Assembly: GCF_003725295.1 (NCBI RefSeq)
Contig: NZ_QICB01000006.1
Location: 42,478-106,477 of the forward strand
DNA from: Slackia faecicanis
Lineage (GTDB): Bacteria > Actinomycetota > Coriobacteriia > Coriobacteriales > Eggerthellaceae
Direction of reading: 5' to 3'
DNA: 64,000 bases
Part shown: positions 27,103 to 35,801 of the stretch, piece after piece
Position numbering within the stretch: position 1 is the first letter of the stretch
Layout of the letters: every line of letters starts with the position of its first letter
The notes under the pieces: model-generated
Database searches by the model: none
What the model was told of the DNA's origin: nothing
Seen by the model: only the letters and a program-made list of their open reading frames with translations
Made by a program: the position numbers and the translations under genes

Positions 27103-27792
27103 ATGCCCCAGACCGATCCGTTCGTTGTAGAAGGAACCTTGCGAAATGTAGGGATCCAGGTCCCCGAAGCCATCGAGCAGTGCAGTGGAATCTCCCTCTA
27201 CGGGCATTGCGTGAAATCGCTCATCTTCTCTACCGATATCGCGATCATCCGCAACAGCAACGCCGGCGCCGTGCTGGCCGTCTATCCTTTCACCTGCCAG
27301 CCCGCCATCACCCAGGCGCTGCTGTCCGCCGCCGAAATGCCCGTGCTCACGGGCGTGGGCGGCGCGGTCACCACGGGCCAACGCGCGATCGACCTTGCCG
27401 TGCATTCCGACATGCAGGGCGTGGCGGGCGTGGTCGTGAACGCCTCGACCGACCCCAACACCATCGCTCGCATGGCCGAGCGCGTCGACGTGCCGATCGT
27501 GGTCACCGTCACCAAGCTCGACGCCATGGCCTTCGACCAGATCGCCGCGGGCGCGCGCATCGTCAACGTGGCGGCCGCGAAAGAAACCCCCCGCGTGGTG
27601 GCCGACATCCGCCGCGCCTTCCCCGCTATGCCCATCATGGCAAGCGGCGGATCGACCGACGAATCCATCCTGAGCACCATCGATGCGGGCGCCAACGCCA
27701 TCTCGTGGACACCGCCCACCTTGCAAGAACTCGAGCGCCGCATCATGGACCGCCATCGCCAGAAAAACGACCTCACGTTCGTGGCGGCGTAA
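27103..27792 (+). CDS. conserved TIM-barrel-like protein of unknown function
   Basis: 229 residues, not assigned. The pattern of alternating strands and helices with NASTDPNTIARM, VVTVTKLDAMAFDQIAAGA, RIVNVAA and PIMASGGSTDESI is that of a phosphate-binding TIM barrel, as in phosphosugar- or thiazole-type synthases. Related proteins are sometimes labelled hydrolase without proof. No catalytic residue can be named. The start ATG 27103 is fixed by a perfect AGGAGGTGA site; an upstream in-frame ATG at 27028 lacks one. It is followed by a row of hairpins. Confidence 0.65.
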   Translation: MPQTDPFVVEGTLRNVGIQVPEAIEQCSGISLYGHCVKSLIFSTDIAIIRNSNAGAVLAVYPFTCQPAITQALLSAAEMPVLTGVGGAVTTGQRAIDLAVHSDMQGVAGVVVNASTDPNTIARMAERVDVPIVVTVTKLDAMAFDQIAAGARIVNVAAAKETPRVVADIRRAFPAMPIMASGGSTDESILSTIDAGANAISWTPPTLQELERRIMDRHRQKNDLTFVAA

Positions 27793-27849
27793 GACGCCTC
27801 GGCCCCTCCGCGACAGAGGCCCCGCGAAACGCCGCATGCGTGTTTGCGC

Positions 27850-27896
27850 AAAAACGGCCCCCGAGCTGCCCTGCGACACAGCAGCTCGGGGGCCGT
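27850..27896 (-). terminator. strong hairpin 1 with T-run on the minus strand
   Basis: Sixteen-bp perfect stem ACGGCCCCCGAGCTGC / GCAGCTCGGGGGCCGT, 11-base loop, minus-strand tail TTTTGCG. Read as terminator for transcripts of the aminotransferase at 28119. Confidence 0.6.
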
Positions 27897-27938
27897 CTGC
27901 GTTCGCGGCCCTTCGGCGCGAACGCTTCCGCATAAACG

Positions 27939-27975
27939 AAAAGCAGCCTGCGACACCACACCGCAGGCTGCTTTT
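27939..27975. terminator. strong hairpin 2, bidirectional terminator
   Basis: Fourteen-bp perfect stem AAAAGCAGCCTGCG / CGCAGGCTGCTTTT with a 9-base loop; A-run and T-run on either side suit termination from both strands. Confidence 0.8.
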
Positions 27976-27987
27976 CTGTATCAGATC

Positions 27988-28014
27988 GGCCGGAACAAAT
28001 GGGGCATTCCGGCC
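27988..28014. terminator. hairpin 3
   Basis: Eight-bp stem GGCCGGAA / TTCCGGCC with an 11-base loop, no T-run on either side. Third in the row; role unclear. Confidence 0.4.
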
Positions 28015-28118
28015 TCCACGAAAGGGGGCTCCGGTAAGAGAGCGGATCCTTCGAATGGATGAAAGAAGCGCGGCACGAAGCCGCATGGGGCACGCCCGCG
28101 CGAAGCGGGCCGCCCGGC

Positions 28119-29237
28119 TTAATCGAACCGGCGCAACGCGGCGCTCAGGCGCTTCAGGCCCTCGCGAAGCGTCGCCTCGGGCGCGCAGTATCCCAGACGC
28201 GCGCCGCACGGCAGCTCGAAACGGCTGCCTGGCACAAGCAGGACGCCCTGCTCGGCAAGCAGGCGCTTGCAGAATTCCTCGTCATCGATCGGAATGTCGA
28301 GCTTGATATAGGACGTGGAAACGGCTTTCGGCGGCACCCACGAAACGCGGGGCTCGCTATCCACCCATTCCTGGGCGATGGCCAGGTTGCTGAACACGAT
28401 CTTGCGATTGCGGTCGAGCACCTTGTCGCGGTTGCGCAACACGTGCACGGCCAGCGCGTCGTTGAACACGCCGTCGCAGATCATCGTGTAGTCGCGGTAT
28501 ACGCGGAAGCGGTCGGCCACTTCCTTGTTCGACACCGTCCAACCGATGCGCACGCCGGGAACCGAATAGGTCTTCGACAGGCTGTTGGACACCACGGCCT
28601 TGTCGTACAGGTCGGCCATGGAAACGAACGATTCGGTATCCTGCAGCGGCAGGTACACTTCGTCGGAGAGCACGTAGGCGCCCACCGACGCGGCGATTTC
28701 CGCGATCTGCTCGAGCGTCTCTGCGGGCAGCACCGTTCCCAGCGGATTGCTAGCGTTGTTGATGCAGATCAGCTTGGTATCGGGGCGAACGAGCTTCTTG
28801 AGGTCCTCGATATCGGGGTTCCAGCCGTTCTCCTCGCGAATCCGCCAGTATTCGACCTCGGCGCCGAGCGTACGAGGAATCTCGTACAGCGGCTGATAGG
28901 TCGGGTATTCGGCGATCACGTGATCGCCGGGTTCCACCAGGGCCATCAGGGCGAGCAGGTTAGCGCCCGTCGCGCCGTTGGTCTGAAGGATGTTGTCGGG
29001 GTCGACGTTGCGGTAGAGCTTGGCCACTTCGGCCTTGAAGTCGGGCGAACCCTCGATCCAACCGTAGTTCATCTTCTCGCGGCCCAGGCGCTCGTAAAAC
29101 GTCGCGCCCTCTTCGCCGTCCAGGGCCAAGATCTCGTCCATGGTCATCGAAGAAATCGTGGACTGCGCTATGTCGTAGGTCGCGCTTTTCTCCCACACGT
29201 TCAACCAGTCTTCGACGCCGATCGTTTTGATATGCAT
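28119..29237 (-). CDS. pyridoxal-phosphate aminotransferase, class I/II (second)
   Basis: 372 residues, fold-type I. The PLP lysine is Lys222 in SNSLSKTYSVPGVRIGW and Asp192-Tyr195 (SDEVYL) binds the cofactor. The usual NPNNPTG is replaced by INNASNPLG (about 159-167), a deviation that shifts the substrate-binding loop. N-terminal residues 45-63 (GATFYERLGREKMNYGWIEG) are like those of aspartate- or capreomycidine-type aminotransferases. Substrate unknown. Start ATG 29237 follows GGGGGAGG. Downstream in direction from the APC antiporter, from which it is separated by a terminator. Confidence 0.85.
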   Translation of the reverse strand: MHIKTIGVEDWLNVWEKSATYDIAQSTISSMTMDEILALDGEEGATFYERLGREKMNYGWIEGSPDFKAEVAKLYRNVDPDNILQTNGATGANLLALMALVEPGDHVIAEYPTYQPLYEIPRTLGAEVEYWRIREENGWNPDIEDLKKLVRPDTKLICINNASNPLGTVLPAETLEQIAEIAASVGAYVLSDEVYLPLQDTESFVSMADLYDKAVVSNSLSKTYSVPGVRIGWTVSNKEVADRFRVYRDYTMICDGVFNDALAVHVLRNRDKVLDRNRKIVFSNLAIAQEWVDSEPRVSWVPPKAVSTSYIKLDIPIDDEEFCKRLLAEQGVLLVPGSRFELPCGARLGYCAPEATLREGLKRLSAALRRFD

Positions 29238-29364
29238 CGTATGCCTCCCCCGTGCGGGCCCGCATGCGGCGGGTCCTTTTCGTTCAGCGGAAGAGGCCGG
29301 GCTGCACAGGAGCCGGCTGCGAAAGCCGCACCGCGGCCCCTTCCGCATGTGCATCGAACAATCA

Positions 29365-29406
29365 AGGCGGACCGTCGGCAATGCAGGAACGCCGATGGTC
29401 CGCCTC
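29365..29406 (-). terminator. terminator of the APC antiporter gene
   Basis: Fifteen-bp stem (AGGCGGACC and partner, then GTCGGC with a G-T pair), 11-base loop; minus-strand tail TTGATTGTT. It begins right after the antiporter stop and separates it from the aminotransferase. Confidence 0.72.
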
Positions 29407-29412
29407 AGCAGT

Positions 29413-30849
29413 TTAGAAGGTGATGACGCCCATGGCGAGCAGCACCAGAGCAAGAACGCCCAGGGCCACGATGACGGCCATGACGATCTTCTCGCCCTTG
29501 GTCAGAGCCAGACCCTGGTCCTTGCGGGCCTTGGCGTACACGAAGAAGCCGGGAATGTAGCCGACGCAGGTCAGCAGCAGGAACGACCAGCCGTTGAACA
29601 GAACGGCGATGACCTGGAAGGCGACGGCCACAGCGCCGATGGCCAGCTGGCCCCATTCGCGACGGCCGGCGGAGAACTTCACCTGGTAGGCCGCGGCGAG
29701 AGCCCACGTGACGACGATAGCGACGGTGCACATGGAGAACGCGAAGTTGTAAGCGTCCTGGGTCAGCAGCAGGGTGAGCATGAAGACCTGGGTGCAGGCG
29801 CCCACGATCAGAAGGCTGAACTGCGGGGAGTTCTTGTCGTTGAGCTTGCCCCAAGAAGCGGGGAGCAGCTTGTGCTCGGCCATCTCAGAGGTGGTCTCGG
29901 CAGGCAGGATGGTAAACGAAAGCCACGCGCCCAGAACGGAGATGATGATCGCGATCGAGATGAACGCGCCGCCCCAGCCGGGAGCCATGTCGTCGAAGAC
30001 GTAGAGCATTGCGGGGTAATCGAGCGCAGCGATCTCGGTGTAGGGCATGTAGCCGTACGGCAGAACGGAAGCGCCGATGTAGATCAGCAGCAGGCAGACC
30101 AGGCCGATAACGGTTGCCTTGCCCACGTCGGACTTCTTCTCGGCGCGGGAAGACACGACCGTCGCGCCCTCGATGCCGATGAAGACCCACATCATGATGA
30201 TCATACAATTCATGACCTGAGAGCCGATGTTGCCAAGGCCCACGGCCTCGGTGCCCATCTCGCCCATGGCAACGGCGTTGTTATACAGCGTGCCCCAGAA
30301 GTCGGCGGTGAAGACGCCGGCGTTGAACAGGAAGACGGAGAACACGATGAAGATGCCGATAGCGGCGACCTTGCACACCATGACGATAGCGTTCAGGAAG
30401 GAAGCGCTCTCGACGCCGCGGATGACGAGCAGCGTGAGCAGCCACATAACCACGGATGCGATCAGGATGCAGGGCACGGTGTTGCCCGGCAGGAACGCGG
30501 GGAAGAAGTAGCCCAGCGTGGACATCATCATCGTGGCGAAGGCAACGTTGCCGAGCCACGCGGACAGCCAGTAACCCCAGCCGGACAGGAAGCCGGCCAG
30601 CGGGCCGAAGCCCTCCTCGGCGTAGGTGAACACGCCGTGCAGGTCGGGGCGCTTGGCCACCAGATTGTTCAGCGAGTAGGCCAGCATCAGGAAGCCGACG
30701 CCGACGACCAGCCACGCGATCAGAGCGGCGCCGGGAGACGCCACCTGGGCGATCTGGCCGGTGATGGCGAAGACGCCGGAGCCGATGCACGACGAAATCA
30801 CCATGCCGATCAGGCCGAACAGCCCGATACCCTTCTTCTTATCCTCCAT
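29413..30849 (-). CDS. APC superfamily basic amino-acid/polyamine antiporter
   Basis: 478 residues with about twelve membrane segments. The first helix carries the GSGVF motif (23-27) of the APC fold, and the length and pattern are those of the arginine/ornithine or lysine antiporter group (ArcD-, AdiC-like). A substrate cannot be named: no arcA, arcB, adiA or cadA gene is in the window. The start ATG 30849 follows AAGGAGG. Its leader on the minus strand carries a folded RNA element (30991-31038), a Rho-independent terminator (30889-30924) and pairs that reach the ribosome site; see findings. It is divergent from the third membrane LuxR gene. Confidence 0.87.
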   Translation of the reverse strand: MEDKKKGIGLFGLIGMVISSCIGSGVFAITGQIAQVASPGAALIAWLVVGVGFLMLAYSLNNLVAKRPDLHGVFTYAEEGFGPLAGFLSGWGYWLSAWLGNVAFATMMMSTLGYFFPAFLPGNTVPCILIASVVMWLLTLLVIRGVESASFLNAIVMVCKVAAIGIFIVFSVFLFNAGVFTADFWGTLYNNAVAMGEMGTEAVGLGNIGSQVMNCMIIMMWVFIGIEGATVVSSRAEKKSDVGKATVIGLVCLLLIYIGASVLPYGYMPYTEIAALDYPAMLYVFDDMAPGWGGAFISIAIIISVLGAWLSFTILPAETTSEMAEHKLLPASWGKLNDKNSPQFSLLIVGACTQVFMLTLLLTQDAYNFAFSMCTVAIVVTWALAAAYQVKFSAGRREWGQLAIGAVAVAFQVIAVLFNGWSFLLLTCVGYIPGFFVYAKARKDQGLALTKGEKIVMAVIVALGVLALVLLAMGVITF

Positions 30850-30888
30850 ACGGATTTTCCTCCTTCGTCGATGGAGGCCGCTCCGACG

Positions 30889-30924
30889 AAAAAACCGGCC
30901 GCGCCCGATGAGCGGGGCGGCCGG
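30889..30924 (-). terminator. leader terminator ahead of the APC antiporter
   Basis: On the minus strand CCGGCCGCCCC and GGGCGCGGCCGG pair with one bulge around a 7-base loop, followed by six Ts. No gene precedes it on that strand, so it lies inside the antiporter 5' leader, about 40 bases before the start codon: the layout of an attenuator or riboswitch. Confidence 0.75.
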
Positions 30925-30990
30925 AATCGCGAAGACCTGCCTGAGCGAAGCGCGGTTCGAGTTCATTTCGCAAGGCAAGTCGTGCGAGCC

Positions 30991-31038
30991 ATGGCGGCGC
31001 GTCCTCTCTCGCGGGCCGAAGCCCGCACGCACCGCCAT
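30991..31038 (-). promoter_or_regulatory. folded leader element, candidate riboswitch or attenuator domain
   Basis: On the minus strand ATGGCGG pairs with CCGCCAT (7 bp), then a near-perfect inner stem (TGCGT with ACGCG), an 8-base purine-rich bulge (GAGAGAGG) and a 6-bp GC stem (GCGGGC / GCCCGC) capped by TTCG. I could not match it to a known riboswitch class. It lies 65 bases upstream of the leader terminator. Confidence 0.5.
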
Positions 31039-31334
31039 ACCTCGTCTGAGGCGGCGAATGACTTTGCGAAAAAGATTGTCTCCGTGCCGTTGCCTGCTGA
31101 AAAGGTATAAAGCGCGTATAGAGCCGGGTAGAAATGCGGTGTAGATACGCGCCTAAACCGCCTAAACCGGCATTAAACCCCTGATGAAAGGCGCAGCGCC
31201 GAACACCGAAAAGCGCGGGCGCGCCGGAGGGAACATGTGCGTATATGCTATAAGCGGCGTTTCGCAAAGCAATCCTGGGCGCATAAGGTACTATACGGAA
31301 AAACCAATCGTCCGCATGGATAGCGAAGGTGCCC

Positions 31335-32300
31335 ATGGGGCTCGCGCAATTCTATTCTGTTCTCGTCGTCCAGCTTGTATCCGTGCTGGCGGCCGCGGCG
31401 TGCCTTTCGGTCTATTTGGTATCGAGGCGCCGGACGTTTCTCTACGCCTTCTGGGCGTTTCTGTTCTATTTCTTCGACGTCACGCTGGTGTTCCAAGACA
31501 GCTTCGTATCGCTCGCCATGAACCTGGATCCTGCGGGCGAACGCGTCTATCTTGTGCTGCGCTCGTTCGCGTCCATCGTGTCCGGATGCGGCATCTTCGT
31601 GTCGGTCTGGCTTTTGGCGTGCGATTTCGTCGGGGAGAAACGCAAGGCGCTGCTGTTCGCGCCGGGCGTGCTGTTCGTGGCGGGCAGCCTGGCAACCTTG
31701 CTTCTCGAGCAAGGCGAGCCCATGGCCCGCTTCGCGTTCTACGCCATGCGCGCGGCACTGTTCGTGTGGACGCTCGCCTTCCTGGGCGCGCGCTATCTTT
31801 CCACGCGCGACGAAACCGAGCGCACCCGCATGAAGCGCTACCGTCTTTTCTACGCGGTGCTTTGGGCGTTCGGCATCGGGTTCATCCTCGAGGACGTCTA
31901 CGGCTTCTTGCTGGCGCCGCAAAGCGAGGCGTTCCTGCTGTTCTCGGCCGAGCGCAACTATATGGAAGAAGCGCTTATGCTGGTTTGCGCCGCCGTGGCG
32001 TGCACCAGCGCATACCGCGCGCTTTCGCTGCGCTACGAGCACCCGCCCGTACGCAACAACGACAAACGCGTGGAATCGATGATCGACGGCAACCTGGAGA
32101 TCTACGGCAAGAAGCACAAGCTGTCCAAGCGCGAGCAGGAAGTGCTGCGCCTGGTTTTGACCGGATTGGACAACCAGAACATCGCGTCCACCATGGGCGT
32201 GGCGCCGAGCACCGCGAAGGTGCACGTGCACAACATCCTGCGCAAAACCGGCCACGCCAACAGGCAGGATCTGATCCAGGATTTCTGGAGCACGTGGTAG
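31335..32300 (+). CDS. membrane-spanning LuxR-family transcriptional regulator (partner of the APC antiporter)
   Basis: 321 residues: about seven hydrophobic segments (residues 5-230), a charged linker and a C-terminal LuxR-type helix-turn-helix (about 255-315: LSKREQEVLRLVLTGL, then VAPSTAKVHVHNILRKTGH). Shorter membrane part than the regulators at 22590 and 56643. Start ATG 31335 lies within GAAGGTGCCCATG; an in-frame GTG at 31329 is also possible. It is divergent from the antiporter at 29413, so it probably regulates it. Confidence 0.88.
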   Translation: MGLAQFYSVLVVQLVSVLAAAACLSVYLVSRRRTFLYAFWAFLFYFFDVTLVFQDSFVSLAMNLDPAGERVYLVLRSFASIVSGCGIFVSVWLLACDFVGEKRKALLFAPGVLFVAGSLATLLLEQGEPMARFAFYAMRAALFVWTLAFLGARYLSTRDETERTRMKRYRLFYAVLWAFGIGFILEDVYGFLLAPQSEAFLLFSAERNYMEEALMLVCAAVACTSAYRALSLRYEHPPVRNNDKRVESMIDGNLEIYGKKHKLSKREQEVLRLVLTGLDNQNIASTMGVAPSTAKVHVHNILRKTGHANRQDLIQDFWSTW

Positions 32301-32639
32301 GACCGCAGTCCGATGCGAGAATAGGCGCAGCCACTGTGAACGATTAAACGGCGGCGTTTTTCGCCGGGCGCAAGGCGGCCCTCCCCCATGTTCCGACGCT
32401 AAAAACCTCGCCGACAGGCCGCCGTCTTTGCCGAATGCGACCTGAGCCCTCGCCTGGCAGCGCAGCAAATCACTGCCGCATCGAACATCCGCCCCACACA
32501 AGAAATCGCCAGCCGCATTACTTTGCGACTGGCGATTTCTTGTTCGTGCAAAAGGCATCAGGCGGGTATCAAGCTTTTGAGCGCGAAGGCGGAACGAGCC
32601 CGCCTTCGCTCATGAAACCACTGCCCTGTCTGGCAGCAC
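32301..32639. other. gene-free stretch between convergent genes
   Basis: 339 bases with no gene. The only clear signal is a long inverted repeat at 32498-32543. Confidence 0.5.
32498..32543. terminator. long hairpin between LuxR and SLH genes
   Basis: Perfect 15-bp stem ACAAGAAATCGCCAG / CTGGCGATTTCTTGT with a 16-base loop. No clean U-run, but the 3' arms end T-rich; a shared terminator of the two convergent genes is the simplest reading. Confidence 0.6.
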
Positions 32640-35600
32640 CTATGCGTACATACCCACGATGAAGCGCATGAGCACCGTGGCGAGCTCGGCGCGGGTGGCG
32701 CCGTCGGTCGGGTTCAGCTCGCCGGTCACGCCGTCGCCCTTGAAGATCTCCTCGGCCACGGCCCAGCTCATCGCCTCGCGGGCCCAATCGGACACCTCGG
32801 CGGCGTCGGGAGACGAAATCTCGGCGCGGGCGGACACGTCCATGCCCAGATAGTCCGCGTAGCGCATCAGGAACACGGCGACCTGCTCGCGGGTCACGGG
32901 GCTTTCGCCGCGGAACACGTGGCCGGAATCGGTCTCGATGCCTTCGAGGACGCCCGCCTCCACGGCCCATGCCGCGGCGTCGGCGAACCAATCGGAGGAC
33001 GCGACGTCGTCGAGGGACTCGCCCGAAACGGGAGCGGGGTTCAGCTCCAGGTTGTGGAGCATCATCACGAACATGGCGCGGCTGGTGCCCGCATCGCCCT
33101 GGAATTCGAACGTGCCGTCGGCCTGGGGGACGCCGTTGATGATTCCGCGCGCCGTGGCGAAGTCGACCACGTCGCCCGCGAACCAGTCGGAATCCTTCAC
33201 GTCGGGCATGGCCTTGGCGTTGTCGACCACCTTGACCGTGACGTCGCCCTCCGCCTCGAACACGACGTTGCCGCTCGCGTCCACGGCGGACTTGGGCAGC
33301 ACCGTCTCGTTGCCGTCCGCGTCGACCGCGAATACCACGAGTCCGTAGTTGGGCCCGTCGCCCTCGGCCTTCGCCACGGGGACGGTCACCTTGACGGGCT
33401 TGTCGGGGGTCACGCTCGCGGGCACCTTGACCTCGACCTCGAGCGCATCGGCGGCGTCGGCGACGGATTCCACGCCGGCGATCGGAAGCTCGACCGCGCC
33501 GGACTCGGCGTCCTTGTCGGAAACGGAAACCTCGGCGGAGACGACGTTGCCGCTTTCGTCCTTCGACACGACGGACTCGGTGCCGCTCGCCGTCTCGTGC
33601 GTGACCGTCTGCGAGCCGTCGGGCTTGGTCACGGTCGTGGTGGTGGAGCCGTCGGCATTGTGCTCGACCTCGGTCTTGTCGCCGGGGGTGACGGTGCCGC
33701 CGCCCGTGGGCGGAACATACGTGTTCAAGTCGCTATCGAGCATGGTGTCGCGAACGTAATAGACATCGGCACCTTCGACATTCGCCTTCATGCCGTCGGG
33801 AATCTGCGTGGCGCTCGGCGCTTCGCCGCCCCAGAAGTTCTTGGAAACATCGACCTTGGCGTCTCCCAGGTCGTCGCTCTTTGCGAGATAGGAGTCAGCG
33901 GAAATCTTATTCTTTTCGAACGCCGCAGGAGCTGCGTAGAACTTAAGCCTGTACACGCCGTCGAACGTATTGCCGGATACCGCCACGGAAGTGCCGCAAA
34001 CGTTCAGCTTGCCTTCAGCGCCCTTGGCCCCGACCACGGTATTGCCAGAGAAAACGCCGTTCGGAGACTTCATAATCACCGAGTAATCGCAATTCTTGAT
34101 GGCGCAGTTCTTAATGGAAAGCGAGTCGACTTTTCCTTCCTCGGAATCGTAAACAGCCGATCCCATGCCGTCGAAAACGCAGCCATCGATAGAAACGGCC
34201 TCATCCGCAGCATCGGTGCCGTCGACCGTAATGCCGAACGAGAGGTTCTTGTTGCCCTTAATCGTCACCTTCGAGAAAGAATCTCCCGGCGCTGCAGAAA
34301 ATGCGCGGTACGGGAACGGCGATGCGTTCGGAATCGCACTCAGGTCGATGACCAGGTCGCTGAACGTATTTCCGCCATCGGACTGAACGAGGGCGTTATG
34401 GTTGTCGAGGCTCTCGATTGCATCCACCTTCAAGGTGTGACCGCCGCCATTGACGGTAATGCCCGAGACATTCCAAATCTGGTTCCAGGAGCCTACGGTC
34501 ACGTCGTTCAGCAGCTTCACCGTATCGCCCGCCTTAGCGTTCTTGATCGCCTCGGCAAAAGTGAAATACGGAGTCTCGGCGCCGTTGGACTCGACCGTCG
34601 CCACGTGGCCGGTGCTTACCTCCGTGTCCTCCTTTGCGACGGGCACGGTCTGGCCCTTGCTCCAATCGATTCCGGACACGCCGTGGAAGCCGGGAGATTG
34701 CAGAGACACGGAAGCCTCGGTGCCCGAAATGGTCAACTTCGGCATGGACGCGTTCTTTCCCTTACGACCTTCGCCAAGCAGGATGTCGCCATTGACGGTC
34801 GGCGAATTTCCGTCCGTGTAATCGAAGGTCGCATTCTTCACCGTAAGATCAGACGTGCTTCCATCGACCGTATCGAGAACGCGAATCGGGGCCGCATATG
34901 TTCCGACTTCCTTATTCGGATTGACCGGAGCTTCTGCCAACTTTTTTACCAATTCCTCGGTGCCGCAGTTCGTGAACACGCAGTCTTCCACCGTAATGGC
35001 CTGATGGCCCGCACTCTTATTGTTCAGATTGAGAGCGAGAGCCATGTTCTTGAACTCGGTATTCCTGACCGTCACCGAACCAACAGCATTCGTGTAGATG
35101 GCGGTGTCTTGATATCCCCACTTTTCGCCATCATAAGAACAGTTGTTAAGTTCGATGACGTTTTCGCCGGACGTGCCCGAAATATAGACACGCTGCATGT
35201 CTTTGCAGTTGTTGAACTTAGCAGTGATTTTATATGCGGAATGGCGTTGTCCCCAAAGGGCGATTCCGTTCAGGTCGTTAACCTCGATGGTTATATCCGA
35301 CGCGAGTTCGCTACTATTGTCTGCAATCTTTTTCCCCGTCTCGCGGCTATACCGATCGGTATCGACTTCGATATCGTGCTCGCCGCCCCCGGTCACCGTG
35401 GCGCCATTGCCCCAAATGGTGATGCTATCGGCAACATGAGCATGAGTCATGGAACCAAGATCGGCACCGGGCTTGCAGTACAGCACAGCCTCGCCTTCGG
35501 TGCCATCCTTGTAGTATTCGATCAAGGCCTCGGAAAGAGTCTTGCTGTATGCAAAATTCCCGTCTTTATTCTTGAACACGCAAGTATTGCCGTCTGTGAA

Positions 35601-35801
35601 CGATTCCGCGGTTACCCCTTCCGGCAAGACAACATTAACCTGCCCGGCGGCATCGCTCGAAGAAACGTTCTGGCCCGCCTCGGACGCAGCAGGCAGCCCT
35701 GCCGCATCTTGATCGGCGAAAGCGACCCCCGTACCGGTCAACGTCAATGCCGCACACAAGCCCGCGGTAGCGACGACTTTAATACCCCTGACATTGGACA
35801 T
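32640..35801 (-). CDS. large secreted beta-helix protein with three SLH domains
   Basis: 1053 residues. A Sec signal peptide (about 1-29, cut near AFA-DQ) is followed by about 650 residues rich in Asn, Gly and Val with the right-handed parallel beta-helix pattern (for example VEDCVFTNCG, VRNTEFKNM, SIDGCVFDGM), then a Thr/Lys/Asp-rich linker with KPDGSQTVTHE, and three SLH domains at the C-terminus (about 865-1053) with DSDWF and RAELATVLMRF motifs. SLH domains bind cell-wall pyruvylated polymers, so the protein is probably on the surface; the helix could bind or cut a polysaccharide or act as an adhesin. Start ATG 35801 follows CGGAGTGG. AT content and codon use differ from neighbours. Another SLH protein begins at the window end. 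Confidence 0.88.
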   Translation of the reverse strand: MSNVRGIKVVATAGLCAALTLTGTGVAFADQDAAGLPAASEAGQNVSSSDAAGQVNVVLPEGVTAESFTDGNTCVFKNKDGNFAYSKTLSEALIEYYKDGTEGEAVLYCKPGADLGSMTHAHVADSITIWGNGATVTGGGEHDIEVDTDRYSRETGKKIADNSSELASDITIEVNDLNGIALWGQRHSAYKITAKFNNCKDMQRVYISGTSGENVIELNNCSYDGEKWGYQDTAIYTNAVGSVTVRNTEFKNMALALNLNNKSAGHQAITVEDCVFTNCGTEELVKKLAEAPVNPNKEVGTYAAPIRVLDTVDGSTSDLTVKNATFDYTDGNSPTVNGDILLGEGRKGKNASMPKLTISGTEASVSLQSPGFHGVSGIDWSKGQTVPVAKEDTEVSTGHVATVESNGAETPYFTFAEAIKNAKAGDTVKLLNDVTVGSWNQIWNVSGITVNGGGHTLKVDAIESLDNHNALVQSDGGNTFSDLVIDLSAIPNASPFPYRAFSAAPGDSFSKVTIKGNKNLSFGITVDGTDAADEAVSIDGCVFDGMGSAVYDSEEGKVDSLSIKNCAIKNCDYSVIMKSPNGVFSGNTVVGAKGAEGKLNVCGTSVAVSGNTFDGVYRLKFYAAPAAFEKNKISADSYLAKSDDLGDAKVDVSKNFWGGEAPSATQIPDGMKANVEGADVYYVRDTMLDSDLNTYVPPTGGGTVTPGDKTEVEHNADGSTTTTVTKPDGSQTVTHETASGTESVVSKDESGNVVSAEVSVSDKDAESGAVELPIAGVESVADAADALEVEVKVPASVTPDKPVKVTVPVAKAEGDGPNYGLVVFAVDADGNETVLPKSAVDASGNVVFEAEGDVTVKVVDNAKAMPDVKDSDWFAGDVVDFATARGIINGVPQADGTFEFQGDAGTSRAMFVMMLHNLELNPAPVSGESLDDVASSDWFADAAAWAVEAGVLEGIETDSGHVFRGESPVTREQVAVFLMRYADYLGMDVSARAEISSPDAAEVSDWAREAMSWAVAEEIFKGDGVTGELNPTDGATRAELATVLMRFIVGMYA

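Larger units (their letters stand above)
27793..28118. other. gene-free stretch with three tandem hairpins
   Basis: 326 bases between convergent genes. It contains three inverted repeats in a row (27854-27896, 27939-27975, 27988-28014) and a fourth short one near 28093-28110. The first two look like terminators; the whole arrangement is unusual. Confidence 0.6.

Noticed and set aside
30850..31334. Lysine riboswitch or T-box ahead of the antiporter
   Set aside because: Looked for lysine-box (AGAGG, AGTA, GCCGAAG) and T-box (GGTGG) signatures on the minus strand and did not find them in the right order; left as an unassigned leader element.
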